A stretch of 12,749 nucleotides of DNA, from positions 1-12,749 of the forward strand of contig DIUI01000120.1 in assembly GCA_002428215.1 (NCBI GenBank), in the 5' to 3' direction. The stretch comes from Prolixibacteraceae bacterium UBA6162. Lineage in GTDB: Bacteria; Bacteroidota; Bacteroidia; Bacteroidales; Prolixibacteraceae. Positions within the stretch are counted from its first letter, which is position 1. The number at the start of each line of letters is the position of its first letter. The translations under genes were made by a program, and so were the position numbers. The notes under the pieces were generated by a model. It ran no database searches and was not told the DNA's origin. It saw only the letters and a program-made list of their open reading frames with translations. This document shows positions 1-7,785 of this stretch, one piece after another.

Positions 1-714
1 CCCGTTGGCTTAATTGCGATTGCGGCTGCCGGTTTCAGCATCAGGGAATTGGTGAAGGGTGCTGCCGATATGGAACAACTTACATCGCCTTCGGTGCCTT
101 TCGAACAGAATCTTGCCGCACAGTATGCTGCGGTTCGAAATGAACTCTACCAGCAGGGGTATATGGTGGAGATATTGGTCAACTACAACCCCAAACTTCA
201 CTATTTTGCCGAATGGTGGAAACAGCTCTATGGCGAAAGTGAAGGAAAAGAAGGAAAGGGTATCTTTCCGGCAAGTGTTGACTTTACCGCCGATCTGCAC
301 TCCATGGGGCAATACATCCAGGAGGGCGAACGTAAACTTTTCGAAACTGTAATTTCGGTTGGAGCACCCAATTTCTCGGTAACCATTCCCAACGATCCTT
401 CCGACCTCGACGGCCTGAATTTTCTCGCAGGCAAACGGGTCGATGCTGTCAACAAAATGGCAGAACTGGGTACCGCCATTGCCCACGTAGATGGGGGTGT
501 TCCCAATCTTCAGATTACCCTTCCGCAACTGAATGCCTATTATCTTGGGCAGCTCATCTATTTCTTCGAGAAAGCCTGCGGAATCAGCGGATATGCTTTG
601 GGTGTCAATCCCTTCGATCAGCCGGGTGTGGAGGCCTACAAAAAGAACATGTTTGCACTATTGGGCAAGCCCGGATTCGAATCCGAAACCAAGGCAATTC
701 AGGCAAGACTTTAA
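1..714 (+). CDS. pgi: Glucose-6-phosphate isomerase, C-terminal part (5' end outside window)
   Basis: Cytoplasmic enzyme interconverting glucose-6-phosphate and fructose-6-phosphate in glycolysis and gluconeogenesis. The frame is open from base 1 ([11 protein letters not shown]) to the TAA at 712-714, giving 237 residues. That is about half of the ~445-residue bacterial form, so the gene starts left of the window; the TTG at 49 is internal, not a start. Family landmarks are the [12 protein letters not shown] segment, whose His codon is at 298-300 and which in Bacillus-type enzymes carries the active-site histidine, and the C-terminal [14 protein letters not shown] signature, whose final lysine is catalytic in the family. 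The identity is near certain. The next gene converges on it, its stop lying 14 nt away, so there is little room for a terminator beyond a small hairpin at 732-748. Confidence 0.96.
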   Translation, partial: PVGLIAIAAAGFSIRELVKGAADMEQLTSPSVPFEQNLAAQYAAVRNELYQQGYMVEILVNYNPKLHYFAEWWKQLYGESEGKEGKGIFPASVDFTADLHSMGQYIQEGERKLFETVISVGAPNFSVTIPNDPSDLDGLNFLAGKRVDAVNKMAELGTAIAHVDGGVPNLQITLPQLNAYYLGQLIYFFEKACGISGYALGVNPFDQPGVEAYKKNMFALLGKPGFESETKAIQARL

Positions 715-728
715 ATACCAGTTTCCGA

Positions 729-1601
729 TTATTTTCCGTGCCGGAAAAGGGTCTCCCTTTCGGCAGCGGTTAGCGAGGCATATCCGTTTTCGGCAATTTT
801 GTCGAGTATGCGGTTGAGCTCTTGGTGGTCGGCTGCACGTTGTTGGTTGTATTCACGATCGTTTCGGGGAATCCCACGATGCACTACCCGCAAATTGCGC
901 CGGGGTTTAAACCATGACCCCACAGATTCGATGGGTCGGGCGAATGGAAGGGCTATATCGCTGCCCCTGCGCAACGCAGCCACAAAAGCAAACCCGGCAG
1001 CCACGCCGCCCAGATGGGCGATGTTCCCCCCTGCATTCGCAGCAGAAATGCCAATAATATAACTGAGCACCATAAAAAGAGCAAGATACTTGAGGGGCAC
1101 ACTCCCAATTAAGAATAGATGAATCCGGCGGTTGGGGGCATAAAAGGCCGACGCCATAATGATGGCAATTACGGCAGCCGATGCACCTAATAGGTAGCTG
1201 ATATCGGCAAGTTCCCGAAAGGGGGGCAACCAATTGTACAAAGCAACATACAAAAGACCTCCTGCCAAACCCCCCAGAAGATAGAGGCCCAATAGTTGGC
1301 GCTGGCTGAAATAGTCAAGGAAAATCTGTCCAAACCAATAGAGCATCAGCACGTTGAACAACAGATGTATGAAATCGAAATGGAGAAACATATAGGTCAC
1401 AAGCGACCAGGGTTGGCGCAGCAACTGTTGAATCCCTGCAGGAAGTTCGAACCATCGAACCAGGGTAAAAGTTTCGCCGGATAGGAAAAAGAGAACCCCT
1501 GCAAGCCTGAAAATCACAAAAACAGCCAGATTGAGGTAGATAAGCCGCGTAACTACCGATCCCTTCAGAAAAGACTCCTTAATTTCGCTCCAAATCTCCA
1601 T
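729..1601 (-). CDS. Rhomboid family intramembrane serine protease with C-terminal cytosolic tail
   Basis: A 290-residue polytopic membrane protein that would cleave transmembrane substrates inside the bilayer; the substrate is unknown. The rhomboid core spans about residues 15-215. It shows H79-x3-N83 in the second core helix, the catalytic serine S141 in G-A-S-A-A-V, and the catalytic H196 in A-H-L-G-G. The usual G-x-S-G is G-x-S-A here. After the last helix comes a soluble tail of ~75 residues ending in a segment (I-L-D-K-I-A-E-N-G-Y-x-S-L-T-x-x-E-R) that resembles the DUF6576 tail found on Bacteroidota rhomboids; this match is from memory. The start is the ATG at 1601-1599, 33 nt after the upstream rhomboid's stop, with no Shine-Dalgarno. 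It is the last gene of the leftward run that includes mutL. Both catalytic residues are intact, so it is probably active. Confidence 0.93.
   Translation of the reverse strand: MEIWSEIKESFLKGSVVTRLIYLNLAVFVIFRLAGVLFFLSGETFTLVRWFELPAGIQQLLRQPWSLVTYMFLHFDFIHLLFNVLMLYWFGQIFLDYFSQRQLLGLYLLGGLAGGLLYVALYNWLPPFRELADISYLLGASAAVIAIIMASAFYAPNRRIHLFLIGSVPLKYLALFMVLSYIIGISAANAGGNIAHLGGVAAGFAFVAALRRGSDIALPFARPIESVGSWFKPRRNLRVVHRGIPRNDREYNQQRAADHQELNRILDKIAENGYASLTAAERETLFRHGK
732..748. terminator. Possible bidirectional hairpin between convergent pgi and rhomboid genes
   Basis: A perfect 7-bp inverted repeat, TTTTCCG (732-738) and CGGAAAA (742-748), with a 3-nt loop lies just past the pgi stop, over the last codons of the converging rhomboid gene. 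It could help end transcription from either side. Neither side has a proper T-run after the stem, and the sequence also codes for the F-R-H-G-K tail, so this is a weak call. Confidence 0.25.
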
Positions 1602-1634
1602 GCAGTTTGTATCTATGCAACTGGTTGATTCCCC

Positions 1635-2447
1635 TCAATAAAAACTCCGGCTGTTTTTCGCCCAGTATTTAATCAGAATAAAGCCAAACAACATTCCCCC
1701 CAGATGGGCAAAATGGGCAATGCTGCCTCCTGAATTGGTCAGTCCGAGGTAGAGTTCAATGGCTCCATACCCGACCACAAAGTACTTGGCCTTTATGGGA
1801 ATAGGCGGAAACAACAGCATCAGCTGCGTGTTGGGGAAGATCATCCCGAACGCCAGCAAAATGCCAAAAACAGCCCCCGAGGCACCTACGGTGGGAATGT
1901 CCATCCTCATCTTAAGAATACGCTGCATAATTGACTCTGCCTCTATTGCATACGATGATACTCCGGGATTATCGTACCAGGTCTTTACAAAACTTTCGAG
2001 CTGAGCCGAAGGCCTTCTTACATGTTTCTGCACAAACTGTTCGAGCAGCTCGGGTGCGGGAGTATTGTTAAAGGCTGTAATGGCATTTTTTATGGATGAA
2101 ATCTCGAGGTGCACCACAAACATATGGAGCGCTACAGCTCCCAATCCGGTCACAAAGTAGTAGATAAGAAACCGGCGTGGCCCCCAGATGCTTTCGAGTA
2201 CCCGGCCAAAAATCCAGAGGGCATACATATTGAACAAAAGATGCATAAATCCCCCGTGCATAAACATATGGGTGACGATTTGGTGCAGCCGGAAGTTGTC
2301 TGATGCCGGATAATGCATCCCCAGTAGGGTGGTAACCGGAACCCCGGCACGCTCCAGCACATAGGTTGCCAGCAGCATCACGATGTTGATAACAATCAGG
2401 TTCCTTACAACGGTTGGGGTATTCGCAAATATGGGTCGGTACTGCAT
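1635..2447 (-). CDS. Rhomboid family intramembrane serine protease with internal ~70-residue insertion
   Basis: A 270-residue membrane protease, second of the tandem pair by position and first in transcription order. The core motifs are complete: H60/H64-rich helix start, H69-x3-N73, catalytic S190 in G-A-S-G-A-V-F-G, and catalytic H248 in A-H-L-G-G-M. Helices run near 16-31, 57-84, 92-112, 186-204, 208-234 and 243-263. Between the third helix and the serine helix is a charged, non-membrane stretch of about 70 residues (roughly 113-183), longer than the short loop of E. coli GlpG. The start is the ATG at 2447-2445, 39 nt after the mutL stop, suggesting co-transcription with mutL. The reason for linking a rhomboid to mismatch repair is not evident; it may simply be shared transcription. 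It is not a recent duplicate of its neighbour, the two differing widely outside the motifs. Confidence 0.94.
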   Translation of the reverse strand: MQYRPIFANTPTVVRNLIVINIVMLLATYVLERAGVPVTTLLGMHYPASDNFRLHQIVTHMFMHGGFMHLLFNMYALWIFGRVLESIWGPRRFLIYYFVTGLGAVALHMFVVHLEISSIKNAITAFNNTPAPELLEQFVQKHVRRPSAQLESFVKTWYDNPGVSSYAIEAESIMQRILKMRMDIPTVGASGAVFGILLAFGMIFPNTQLMLLFPPIPIKAKYFVVGYGAIELYLGLTNSGGSIAHFAHLGGMLFGFILIKYWAKNSRSFY

Positions 2448-2486
2448 GTAATTCTCTTTTTTAACAGGTTGGTTCCGGCAGGTCGA

Positions 2487-4349
2487 TTACCGGTCGAAAT
2501 GCTTTTCTATCTCCTCCATCGGAAGAATCGTGAGAACAGGTCTGCCGTCGGGCGTATAATTGGGCGAAGCACAGGCAAACAGCTGATCAATAAGGTGGTC
2601 CATCTCTTCGGGTTGCAAAACTACAGGTCGGTATCCAGAGGCGGCTTTTGCCAACGAAGCTGCCACCTGCTCCCTTACGCGTGCTCCCATATCGATATCA
2701 GAACTTTTTACCTCCTCCAGCAATTTTTCAACTACCTCGACCGGAGAGGCATCGTCGAGCAATCCGGGAACGCCGTTAATTATAAACGTATCTTTTCCGA
2801 AATCCCGGATATCGAAGCCAATCGCCAAAAGATCGGGCAATATTTCATGTAACAATCCGGAATCGGCAGAGTTCAATTCAAAGGTATAGGGAAATAGAAT
2901 TTGCTGAGTAGCAACAGCCCCTTCCTGCATTCCGGCAAGCAATTTCTCATACACAACGCGCTCTCTGGCTCTCGACTGGTCAACAACCATCATGCCCGAT
3001 TTCACCGGCAGTACGATGTATTTCTGTTTCAGCTGCACCATTCTCTTTCCCTGAAAGCCGGATGGAGCCGGTGCAAAAATTCGTGGTTCGGTACCTGCCT
3101 GATCATCATCAGACGGCAGACCGGCACTTCCGCCAGCACCGGAGCCAGCGCCGGAATAGATCTGTTCCCAATTGCGCAGGTTCAAGCGATCCCTGAAATC
3201 CTCGCCGGTGTGACTCTGTGCAGGCCGAATAGGTTTTTCGTCAAATGGGTTGTAGTCGGGATTGAATGCAATTTCCGGGGGGGCTATCCTGTCGCCGCGC
3301 CGCAATGGCATAGGAATTTCGATACTGCCTTCCTGATCGAAATCGATCGATGGAACCGCATTGTTTTTACCCAAAGACTCCCGCACCGAAGCATTTAGAA
3401 TTTGCCAAATGGCTTTTTCATTCTCAAACTTAATTTCTGTTTTGGTAGGATGAACATTGATGTCGATCTCGGCAGGATTGACTTCGAGGAATATAAAATA
3501 GGAGGGAAATGCATCGGGAGGCAGCAACTTTTCATAGGCTTGCATGATTGCCTTATGAAACCATGGATGGCGCATGTAGCGCTTGTTCACAAAGAAGAAC
3601 TGCTCCCCCATAGTTTTTCTGGCATAGCGCGGGAGACCGGTGAATCCGGTTATGGCGGAAATGGAGGTTTCACTCTCTATGGGAATAAGTGCCTGCTGTA
3701 CAGATTTGCCAAAAAGTGCTACAATTCGTTTTCGAAGGTTGGCTGGAGATAGCTCGAAGATTGGATTTCCGTTGTGGTACAGGTTAAAAGAGATGTCGGG
3801 ATTGGGAATGGCAATGCGTTGCATCTCATTAACAATCAACTTTAACTCGTATGCATCCGATTTAAGAAACTTACGGCGGGCGGGAACATTAAAGAAGAGG
3901 TTCTTCACCTGCAGCGAAGTTCCGTTTCCACAGGCTACGGGTTCCTGTGTAACTACTTTGGTAGCGTTGACATGAAGAAAGGTGCCCGTTTCATCCTCAT
4001 GTTGTTTGGTGCGCATTTCGACATCGGCAATAGCAGCTACCGAGGCAAGAGCCTCGCCGCGGAATCCCATGGTCCGGATGGCAAAGAGATCGCTTGCATG
4101 ATTTATCTTGGATGTAGCATGCCGTTCGAACGACATTCGGGCATCGGTAGGCGACATCCCGCATCCGTTATCGGTTACCTGAATTAAGGTCCGGCCGGCA
4201 TCCTTTATATTGACCACAATCGAAGTGGCTCCGGCGTCGAGGGCATTCTCTACCAGCTCCTTAACCACAGAGGCCGGACGTTGAATTACCTCACCGGCCG
4301 CTATCTGGTTGGCCACCGAATCGGGAAGCAGTCGGATAATATTGGTCAC
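2487..4349 (-). CDS. mutL: DNA mismatch repair protein MutL
   Basis: The GHKL ATPase that links MutS mismatch recognition to strand incision and excision; 620 residues, normal for the family. The N-terminal ATPase domain (~1-330) has E34/N35 in V-K-E-L-V-E-N-A-L-D-A-G-A, D60-N-G-C-G-M, G95-F-R-G-E-A-L and G-T-S-L-Q-V-K-N-L-F-F-N-V-P-A-R. A Gly/Ser/Ala-rich linker near 395-410 leads to the dimerization domain (~430-620) with Q-Q-I-L-F-P and a terminal P-N-Y-T-P-D-G-R-P. The family's endonuclease motif D-Q-H-A-x2-E-x4-E reads D457-Q-S-R-A-R-E463-R-V-V-Y-E468, so the histidine is a serine, while D, Q and both E remain. The start is GTG at 4349-4347: it is 12 nt after the upstream stop, an in-frame TAA precedes it, and T-N-I-I-R-L-L-P-D-S-V-A-N-Q-I-A-A-G-E-V is the expected N-terminus. 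Confidence 0.97.
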   Translation of the reverse strand: MTNIIRLLPDSVANQIAAGEVIQRPASVVKELVENALDAGATSIVVNIKDAGRTLIQVTDNGCGMSPTDARMSFERHATSKINHASDLFAIRTMGFRGEALASVAAIADVEMRTKQHEDETGTFLHVNATKVVTQEPVACGNGTSLQVKNLFFNVPARRKFLKSDAYELKLIVNEMQRIAIPNPDISFNLYHNGNPIFELSPANLRKRIVALFGKSVQQALIPIESETSISAITGFTGLPRYARKTMGEQFFFVNKRYMRHPWFHKAIMQAYEKLLPPDAFPSYFIFLEVNPAEIDINVHPTKTEIKFENEKAIWQILNASVRESLGKNNAVPSIDFDQEGSIEIPMPLRRGDRIAPPEIAFNPDYNPFDEKPIRPAQSHTGEDFRDRLNLRNWEQIYSGAGSGAGGSAGLPSDDDQAGTEPRIFAPAPSGFQGKRMVQLKQKYIVLPVKSGMMVVDQSRARERVVYEKLLAGMQEGAVATQQILFPYTFELNSADSGLLHEILPDLLAIGFDIRDFGKDTFIINGVPGLLDDASPVEVVEKLLEEVKSSDIDMGARVREQVAASLAKAASGYRPVVLQPEEMDHLIDQLFACASPNYTPDGRPVLTILPMEEIEKHFDR

Positions 4350-4361
4350 AGGATTAATAAG

Positions 4362-4661
4362 TTAGCGGTAAAAAACCAGGTATACAACCAGGGTTAAAAT
4401 GGCGATTAGTATGTACAGCCGCAGATTGCTGCTTCGACGGGCTTCTTCGGCGGTTTTGGAGGAACGACCCATCGACTGACGGAACTGCCCTTTTACATTG
4501 GCCTTAAACAGACGGTTTGAAACCACAGGTGGGGGAGCCATGCCCATCTCTTCGCGGATGCGTCGTTCACGCTCCTCGCGATCCTCCTTATCGGGATCAT
4601 GAAACCGGTATGGGATGTTAAACTGCTTTGCTTTTTGCAGATGAAAAAACTTTAATGCCAT
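4362..4661 (-). CDS. Small tail-anchored membrane protein of unknown function, leads the mutL run
   Basis: A 99-residue protein with no function I can name. The first ~20 residues (M-A-L-K-F-F-H-L-Q-K-A-K-Q-F) are basic and hydrophobic; residues 22-38 are almost all charged (D-P-D-K-E-D-R-E-E-R-E-R-R-I-R-E-E). A linker follows, and one hydrophobic helix (about 82-98) ends the chain with only an arginine after it. That is the layout of a C-terminally anchored protein with its bulk in the cytoplasm. Similar short proteins next to mutL occur in other Bacteroidota, as far as I recall. The start is firm: ATG at 4661-4659 follows AAGGAGGT by 5 nt and lies just downstream of a TATCTTTG promoter element. 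The stop is 12 nt before the mutL GTG, in the same frame, so it is almost certainly co-transcribed with mutL and perhaps translationally coupled to it. Confidence 0.87.
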   Translation of the reverse strand: MALKFFHLQKAKQFNIPYRFHDPDKEDREERERRIREEMGMAPPPVVSNRLFKANVKGQFRQSMGRSSKTAEEARRSSNLRLYILIAILTLVVYLVFYR

Positions 4662-4666
4662 AATCT

Positions 4667-4674
4667 ACCTCCTT
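4667..4674 (-). promoter_or_regulatory. Perfect Shine-Dalgarno AAGGAGGT for the small membrane protein gene
   Basis: On the minus strand the leader reads AAGGAGGT, then AGATT, then ATG. All eight bases match the usual 16S rRNA anti-Shine-Dalgarno, with a normal 5-nt spacing. No other start codon in this window has anything comparable, and Bacteroidota genes generally lack such sites, so it both fixes the start and stands out. Confidence 0.85.
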
Positions 4675-4681
4675 ATCCTCA

Positions 4682-4689
4682 CAAAGATA
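4682..4689 (-). promoter_or_regulatory. Promoter -7 element TATCTTTG for the small protein-mutL-rhomboid run
   Basis: TATCTTTG on the minus strand is an exact match to TAnnTTTG, the -7 consensus of the Bacteroidota housekeeping sigma factor. Transcription would start around 4676, giving a leader of only about 15 nt that holds the Shine-Dalgarno. The -33 element is poor: the nearest TTTG (4719-4716) is 26 nt away, longer than the usual ~20. That weakens the call or suggests an activator. Confidence 0.5.
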
Positions 4690-4901
4690 ATGGTTATTCA
4701 CGAACGCACATCCAGCAAACAACATACCATTTGTCAGGTGGCTTTGAGAACCGCCAGGATAGCGAAAAAGTTGTTCACTTAGCTTGATTCCACCTATGCA
4801 TAATTTACAGGTTTAGGCAAAAATGCGATGAAGACAATACTATTTCGTGAAAAAAACTATTTTTAACCACATCTAACTACCTGCTTAATGATATTCTGTT
4901 T

Positions 4902-6125
4902 ATGAAAACAAGTTCCTATCTGCAACTCTCCCTGATGATGTTTCTCGAATACGCTATTTGGGGCGTCTGGTACGTTACCCTCGGAAGCTATCTAACTTCC
5001 ATTGGTTTTCAGGGGACGGATATTGGAATGGCATACAGCACACTTGCCTGGGCTTCTATCGCCTCGGCCTTTTTTGTAAGTCTGATTGCCGACCGATATT
5101 TTGCAGCCCAAAAGCTTACCGGCGTATTGCACCTGGCAAGCGGACTGCTGATGCTCCTTGTTTCGAGGATTACCGAACCCAACCTTTTCTTTTGGGTTTT
5201 GCTGCTGTACATGATGTTTTATATGCCCACCATAGCACTTACCAGCGCCATCGCTTTCAGGCATACTCCGGAGGCCGGTAAATATTTTCCCCGCATCAGA
5301 GTGCTCGGCTCTATTGGCTGGATTGCAGCAGGCATTGCCATCAGTGTAGCAGGCATAGAACTTACGCCTTACCCAATGGTGATTGCAGCGGTATTATCCC
5401 TGCTTATGGGCATTTATAGTTTCACCCTGCCAGATACTCCACCCAAGGCGTTGCAGCAAAATGCAACCATTAAAGATATCCTTGGCTTCGATGCCTTAAA
5501 AATGATGAAGAACCGTTCCTTCGCCATTCTGATTATTGCCACCCTCCTCATCTCGCTGCCCTTTGCCATGTACCACCAGTTTGCCAATATGTCGATGAAC
5601 GAAGCCGGCATCAGCAATGTGGCAGGAATTATGACCCTCGGACAGGCTTCTGAGGTAATCTTTATGATTCTAATGCCTTTCTTCTTTATACGATTGGGCA
5701 TTAAGCGCATGGCGCTCATGGGTATGTTTGCATGGGCATTGAGGTATGCACTTTTTGCTTTTGGCGACGACGGAGCCCTGATATCCTTCTTCTACATCGG
5801 GATCATACTGCATGGAGTAAGCTACGACTTCTTCTATGTAACGGCTCAGATTTATGCCGACAAAAAAGCTCCGGCCGATTTAAGGGCCAGTCTTCAAGGG
5901 TTTCTTACCTTCATAACCTATGGTGTGGGATGGCTGCTTGGAACCCTTATGACCGGCTGGCTTTTACAACGATACCAAATTGTAAATGAAGCAGGATTGG
6001 TGGTCGACCATAACTGGACCGCCATAATGTTCTACCCTGCATCCATTGCACTGGTTGTTGCCATTGCCTTCATGTTCCTCTTTAAACAGGAGAAGATAGT
6101 AATTGAGCAACCGGGAATCCTTTAA
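4902..6125 (+). CDS. MFS permease, nucleoside:H+ symporter (NupG/XapB) type
   Basis: A 407-residue inner-membrane transporter with about 12 hydrophobic helices. The N-terminus (L-S-L-M-M-F-L-E-Y-A-I-W-G-V-W-Y-V-T-L-G-S-Y-L) and overall pattern fit the Nuc_H_symport branch of the major facilitator superfamily, whose known members import nucleosides with protons. Length is close to the ~418 residues of E. coli NupG. Bacteroidota have many paralogues of this branch, and some may carry sugars, so the substrate is open. The start is ATG at 4902; the frame has no better upstream choice and no Shine-Dalgarno. The leader holds a TATTTTTA at 4858-4865, one base from TAnnTTTG but with no good -33 box, so the promoter is unproven. 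The gene is divergent from the mutL run and its TAA overlaps the converging sulfatase stop. It is monocistronic by position. Confidence 0.88.
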   Translation: MKTSSYLQLSLMMFLEYAIWGVWYVTLGSYLTSIGFQGTDIGMAYSTLAWASIASAFFVSLIADRYFAAQKLTGVLHLASGLLMLLVSRITEPNLFFWVLLLYMMFYMPTIALTSAIAFRHTPEAGKYFPRIRVLGSIGWIAAGIAISVAGIELTPYPMVIAAVLSLLMGIYSFTLPDTPPKALQQNATIKDILGFDALKMMKNRSFAILIIATLLISLPFAMYHQFANMSMNEAGISNVAGIMTLGQASEVIFMILMPFFFIRLGIKRMALMGMFAWALRYALFAFGDDGALISFFYIGIILHGVSYDFFYVTAQIYADKKAPADLRASLQGFLTFITYGVGWLLGTLMTGWLLQRYQIVNEAGLVVDHNWTAIMFYPASIALVVAIAFMFLFKQEKIVIEQPGIL

Positions 6126-7714
6126 TTCTTTTTGAGCGATTCGAGGTATGTGTGCAAAAAATGTTGGGCACTCTGATCAGAGTCGCCATACTGGGTGCGC
6201 AACTCCTCCAGCTTAAGATGCATCATCCTGCGAACCTGGGGAATATCTCCCTCACTGCTGCCGTATAAGTTGTTCATCTCATCCGGATCGTTCCAAAGGT
6301 CGTAAAGCTCCCACTCGTCGATGTCGTAGTAAAAATGGATCAACTTATAGCGCTCGGTACGAACTCCGTAGTGACGTTTCACCATGTGCACCGAAGGATA
6401 TTCATAATAGTGATAATATATGGCGTCGCGCCATGGCATCTTTTTGCCGGCCAGTAAGCCTCGCATCGAAACTCCCTGCATGTCGGCCGGAATTTCAACA
6501 CCCGCATAGTCCAGAAGAGTGGGCGCCATGTCGAGATTCAGAATAAGGTCGCTGTTCTCGGTGCCGGCTTTAATCTCTTTGGGATAACGAATCAGCAAAG
6601 GCGTGCTAAACGACTGCTCATACATAAATCGTTTGTCGTACCATCCATGCTCTCCGAGGTAGAAACCCTGATCGGAAGTGTACACAATAATGGTGTTGTC
6701 GAGCAAACCCTTCGCTTCGAGGTAAGCCAGAACCTCCCCAACTCCATCGTCAACTCCCTTAATCATTTTTAGATAGTCGCGAAGGTAGCGGTGATACTTA
6801 AATTTTGCGAGTTCGCGTCCTTCAGGCATCTCTCTCAAAAAAGCCTCATTGCGCGGATTATACGCATTTTCCCAGGCTGCCCGTTGAGTTTCGTTCATTC
6901 GGCTGAGCTCGTTCTCAAAGCCGGTGGGTTCGCCAGTATAGGGATCCAAGACAAATTTCATATCGTGCCCCCAGAACATATGATCTACAATCTCCATCTC
7001 CTGCTGACGCGCCGCAAGACCCCTGCCCTCGTAATCATCGAAGAAGTTGTGGGGAAACTCAAACTCTACATCTTCAAGGTAATCAAGATATTTCTCCTCG
7101 GGAAGCCAGTTTCGGTGGGGTGCCTTCTGATGGTACATCAGCATAAAAGGTTTATCCTTTTCCCTGATATTTTCGAGCCAGTTAATGGCAAATTCGGTGG
7201 TAAGTGGTGTGGAGTGTCCTTCAAACTGCTTTCGTTCACCATTCTCGATAAAGACAGGATTGTAATATTGACCCTGACCCGGCAGAACTATTGAATAGTC
7301 GAACCCCTGTGGGTTGCCGTTCAGATGAATTTTACCGACCAGCGCTGTTTGGTATCCCCCGGCTTGAAGCATTTTTGCAAAATTGGGTTGATCCCAGTCA
7401 AAGGTACTGTGGTTGTCGACCTTGCCATTCAGGTGGCTGTATTTTCCGGTTAAAAGCACTGCCCGGCTGGGAGCACAAATCGAATTGGTCACAAAACTTG
7501 AACGAAACAATACCCCCTCTTTTGCCAGCCGGTCGATGTGGGGTGTCTGTATGAGGTTATGACCATAGGCACTAATCGCCTTTTGCGTGTGGTCGTCGCT
7601 CATTATAAATAAAATGTTGGGGCGCTTAGACTCCTGGGCTGGCTGCCCGCATCCACCAGCGAATGCGACAACTGAGATAAGCGGTACAATGGATCGAAAG
7701 GGAAAATTCTTCAT
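6122..7714 (-). CDS. Lipoprotein type I sulfatase, likely acting on 6-O-sulfated N-acetylglucosamine (S1_11-like)
   Basis: A 530-residue formylglycine-dependent sulfatase that removes sulfate esters from glycans outside the cytoplasm. The lipoprotein signal is residues 1-22, lipobox A-G-G-C22. The catalytic domain follows: metal site D40-D41, the C80-A-P-S-R-x3-L-x-x-G signature in which C80 is converted to formylglycine, K128 and H130 in G-K-I-H-L-N-G, H200 in H-Q-K-A-P-H, and the second metal site D348-Q349. The C80 type needs an anaerobic (radical SAM) or FGE maturase encoded elsewhere. Overall sequence resembles the family assigned to N-acetylglucosamine-6-sulfatases of gut Bacteroides; this substrate call is inference. 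The start ATG 7714-7712 was preferred over an in-frame one at 7771 because it places the signal peptide at the N-terminus. No glycan-utilization genes adjoin it. The closest leftward promoter match (TATCTTAA, 7753-7746) is weak. Confidence 0.92.
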   Translation of the reverse strand: MKNFPFRSIVPLISVVAFAGGCGQPAQESKRPNILFIMSDDHTQKAISAYGHNLIQTPHIDRLAKEGVLFRSSFVTNSICAPSRAVLLTGKYSHLNGKVDNHSTFDWDQPNFAKMLQAGGYQTALVGKIHLNGNPQGFDYSIVLPGQGQYYNPVFIENGERKQFEGHSTPLTTEFAINWLENIREKDKPFMLMYHQKAPHRNWLPEEKYLDYLEDVEFEFPHNFFDDYEGRGLAARQQEMEIVDHMFWGHDMKFVLDPYTGEPTGFENELSRMNETQRAAWENAYNPRNEAFLREMPEGRELAKFKYHRYLRDYLKMIKGVDDGVGEVLAYLEAKGLLDNTIIVYTSDQGFYLGEHGWYDKRFMYEQSFSTPLLIRYPKEIKAGTENSDLILNLDMAPTLLDYAGVEIPADMQGVSMRGLLAGKKMPWRDAIYYHYYEYPSVHMVKRHYGVRTERYKLIHFYYDIDEWELYDLWNDPDEMNNLYGSSEGDIPQVRRMMHLKLEELRTQYGDSDQSAQHFLHTYLESLKKN

Positions 7715-7785
7715 ACAGTCTTTTGTGCAATTAAATAAAACGGTTTTAAGATAAGGAAAAGTTAAACGCAAAAAGGGAACAACCA

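Noticed and set aside
10..528. A long open frame (172 codons) on the strand opposite pgi
   Set aside because: Its protein shows no family features, and it lies wholly within the well-conserved pgi coding region; it is a codon-bias shadow.
2901..3398. An open frame of 165 codons on the plus strand inside mutL
   Set aside because: Antisense to conserved mutL sequence, low-complexity product, no promoter; further plus-strand frames at 3402-3752 and 3640-3975 were rejected for the same reason.
4801..4808. TAATTTAC as a promoter for the permease gene
   Set aside because: Only six of eight bases fit TAnnTTTG, and no TTG lies at a suitable distance upstream.
6791..7294. An open frame of 167 codons on the plus strand inside the sulfatase gene
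   Set aside because: The minus-strand sulfatase reads through with all catalytic motifs in order, so the plus frame is a shadow.
7715..7771. A 19-residue N-terminal extension of the sulfatase
   Set aside because: It would bury the lipoprotein signal peptide; the ATG at 7714 gives a proper signal and lipobox.
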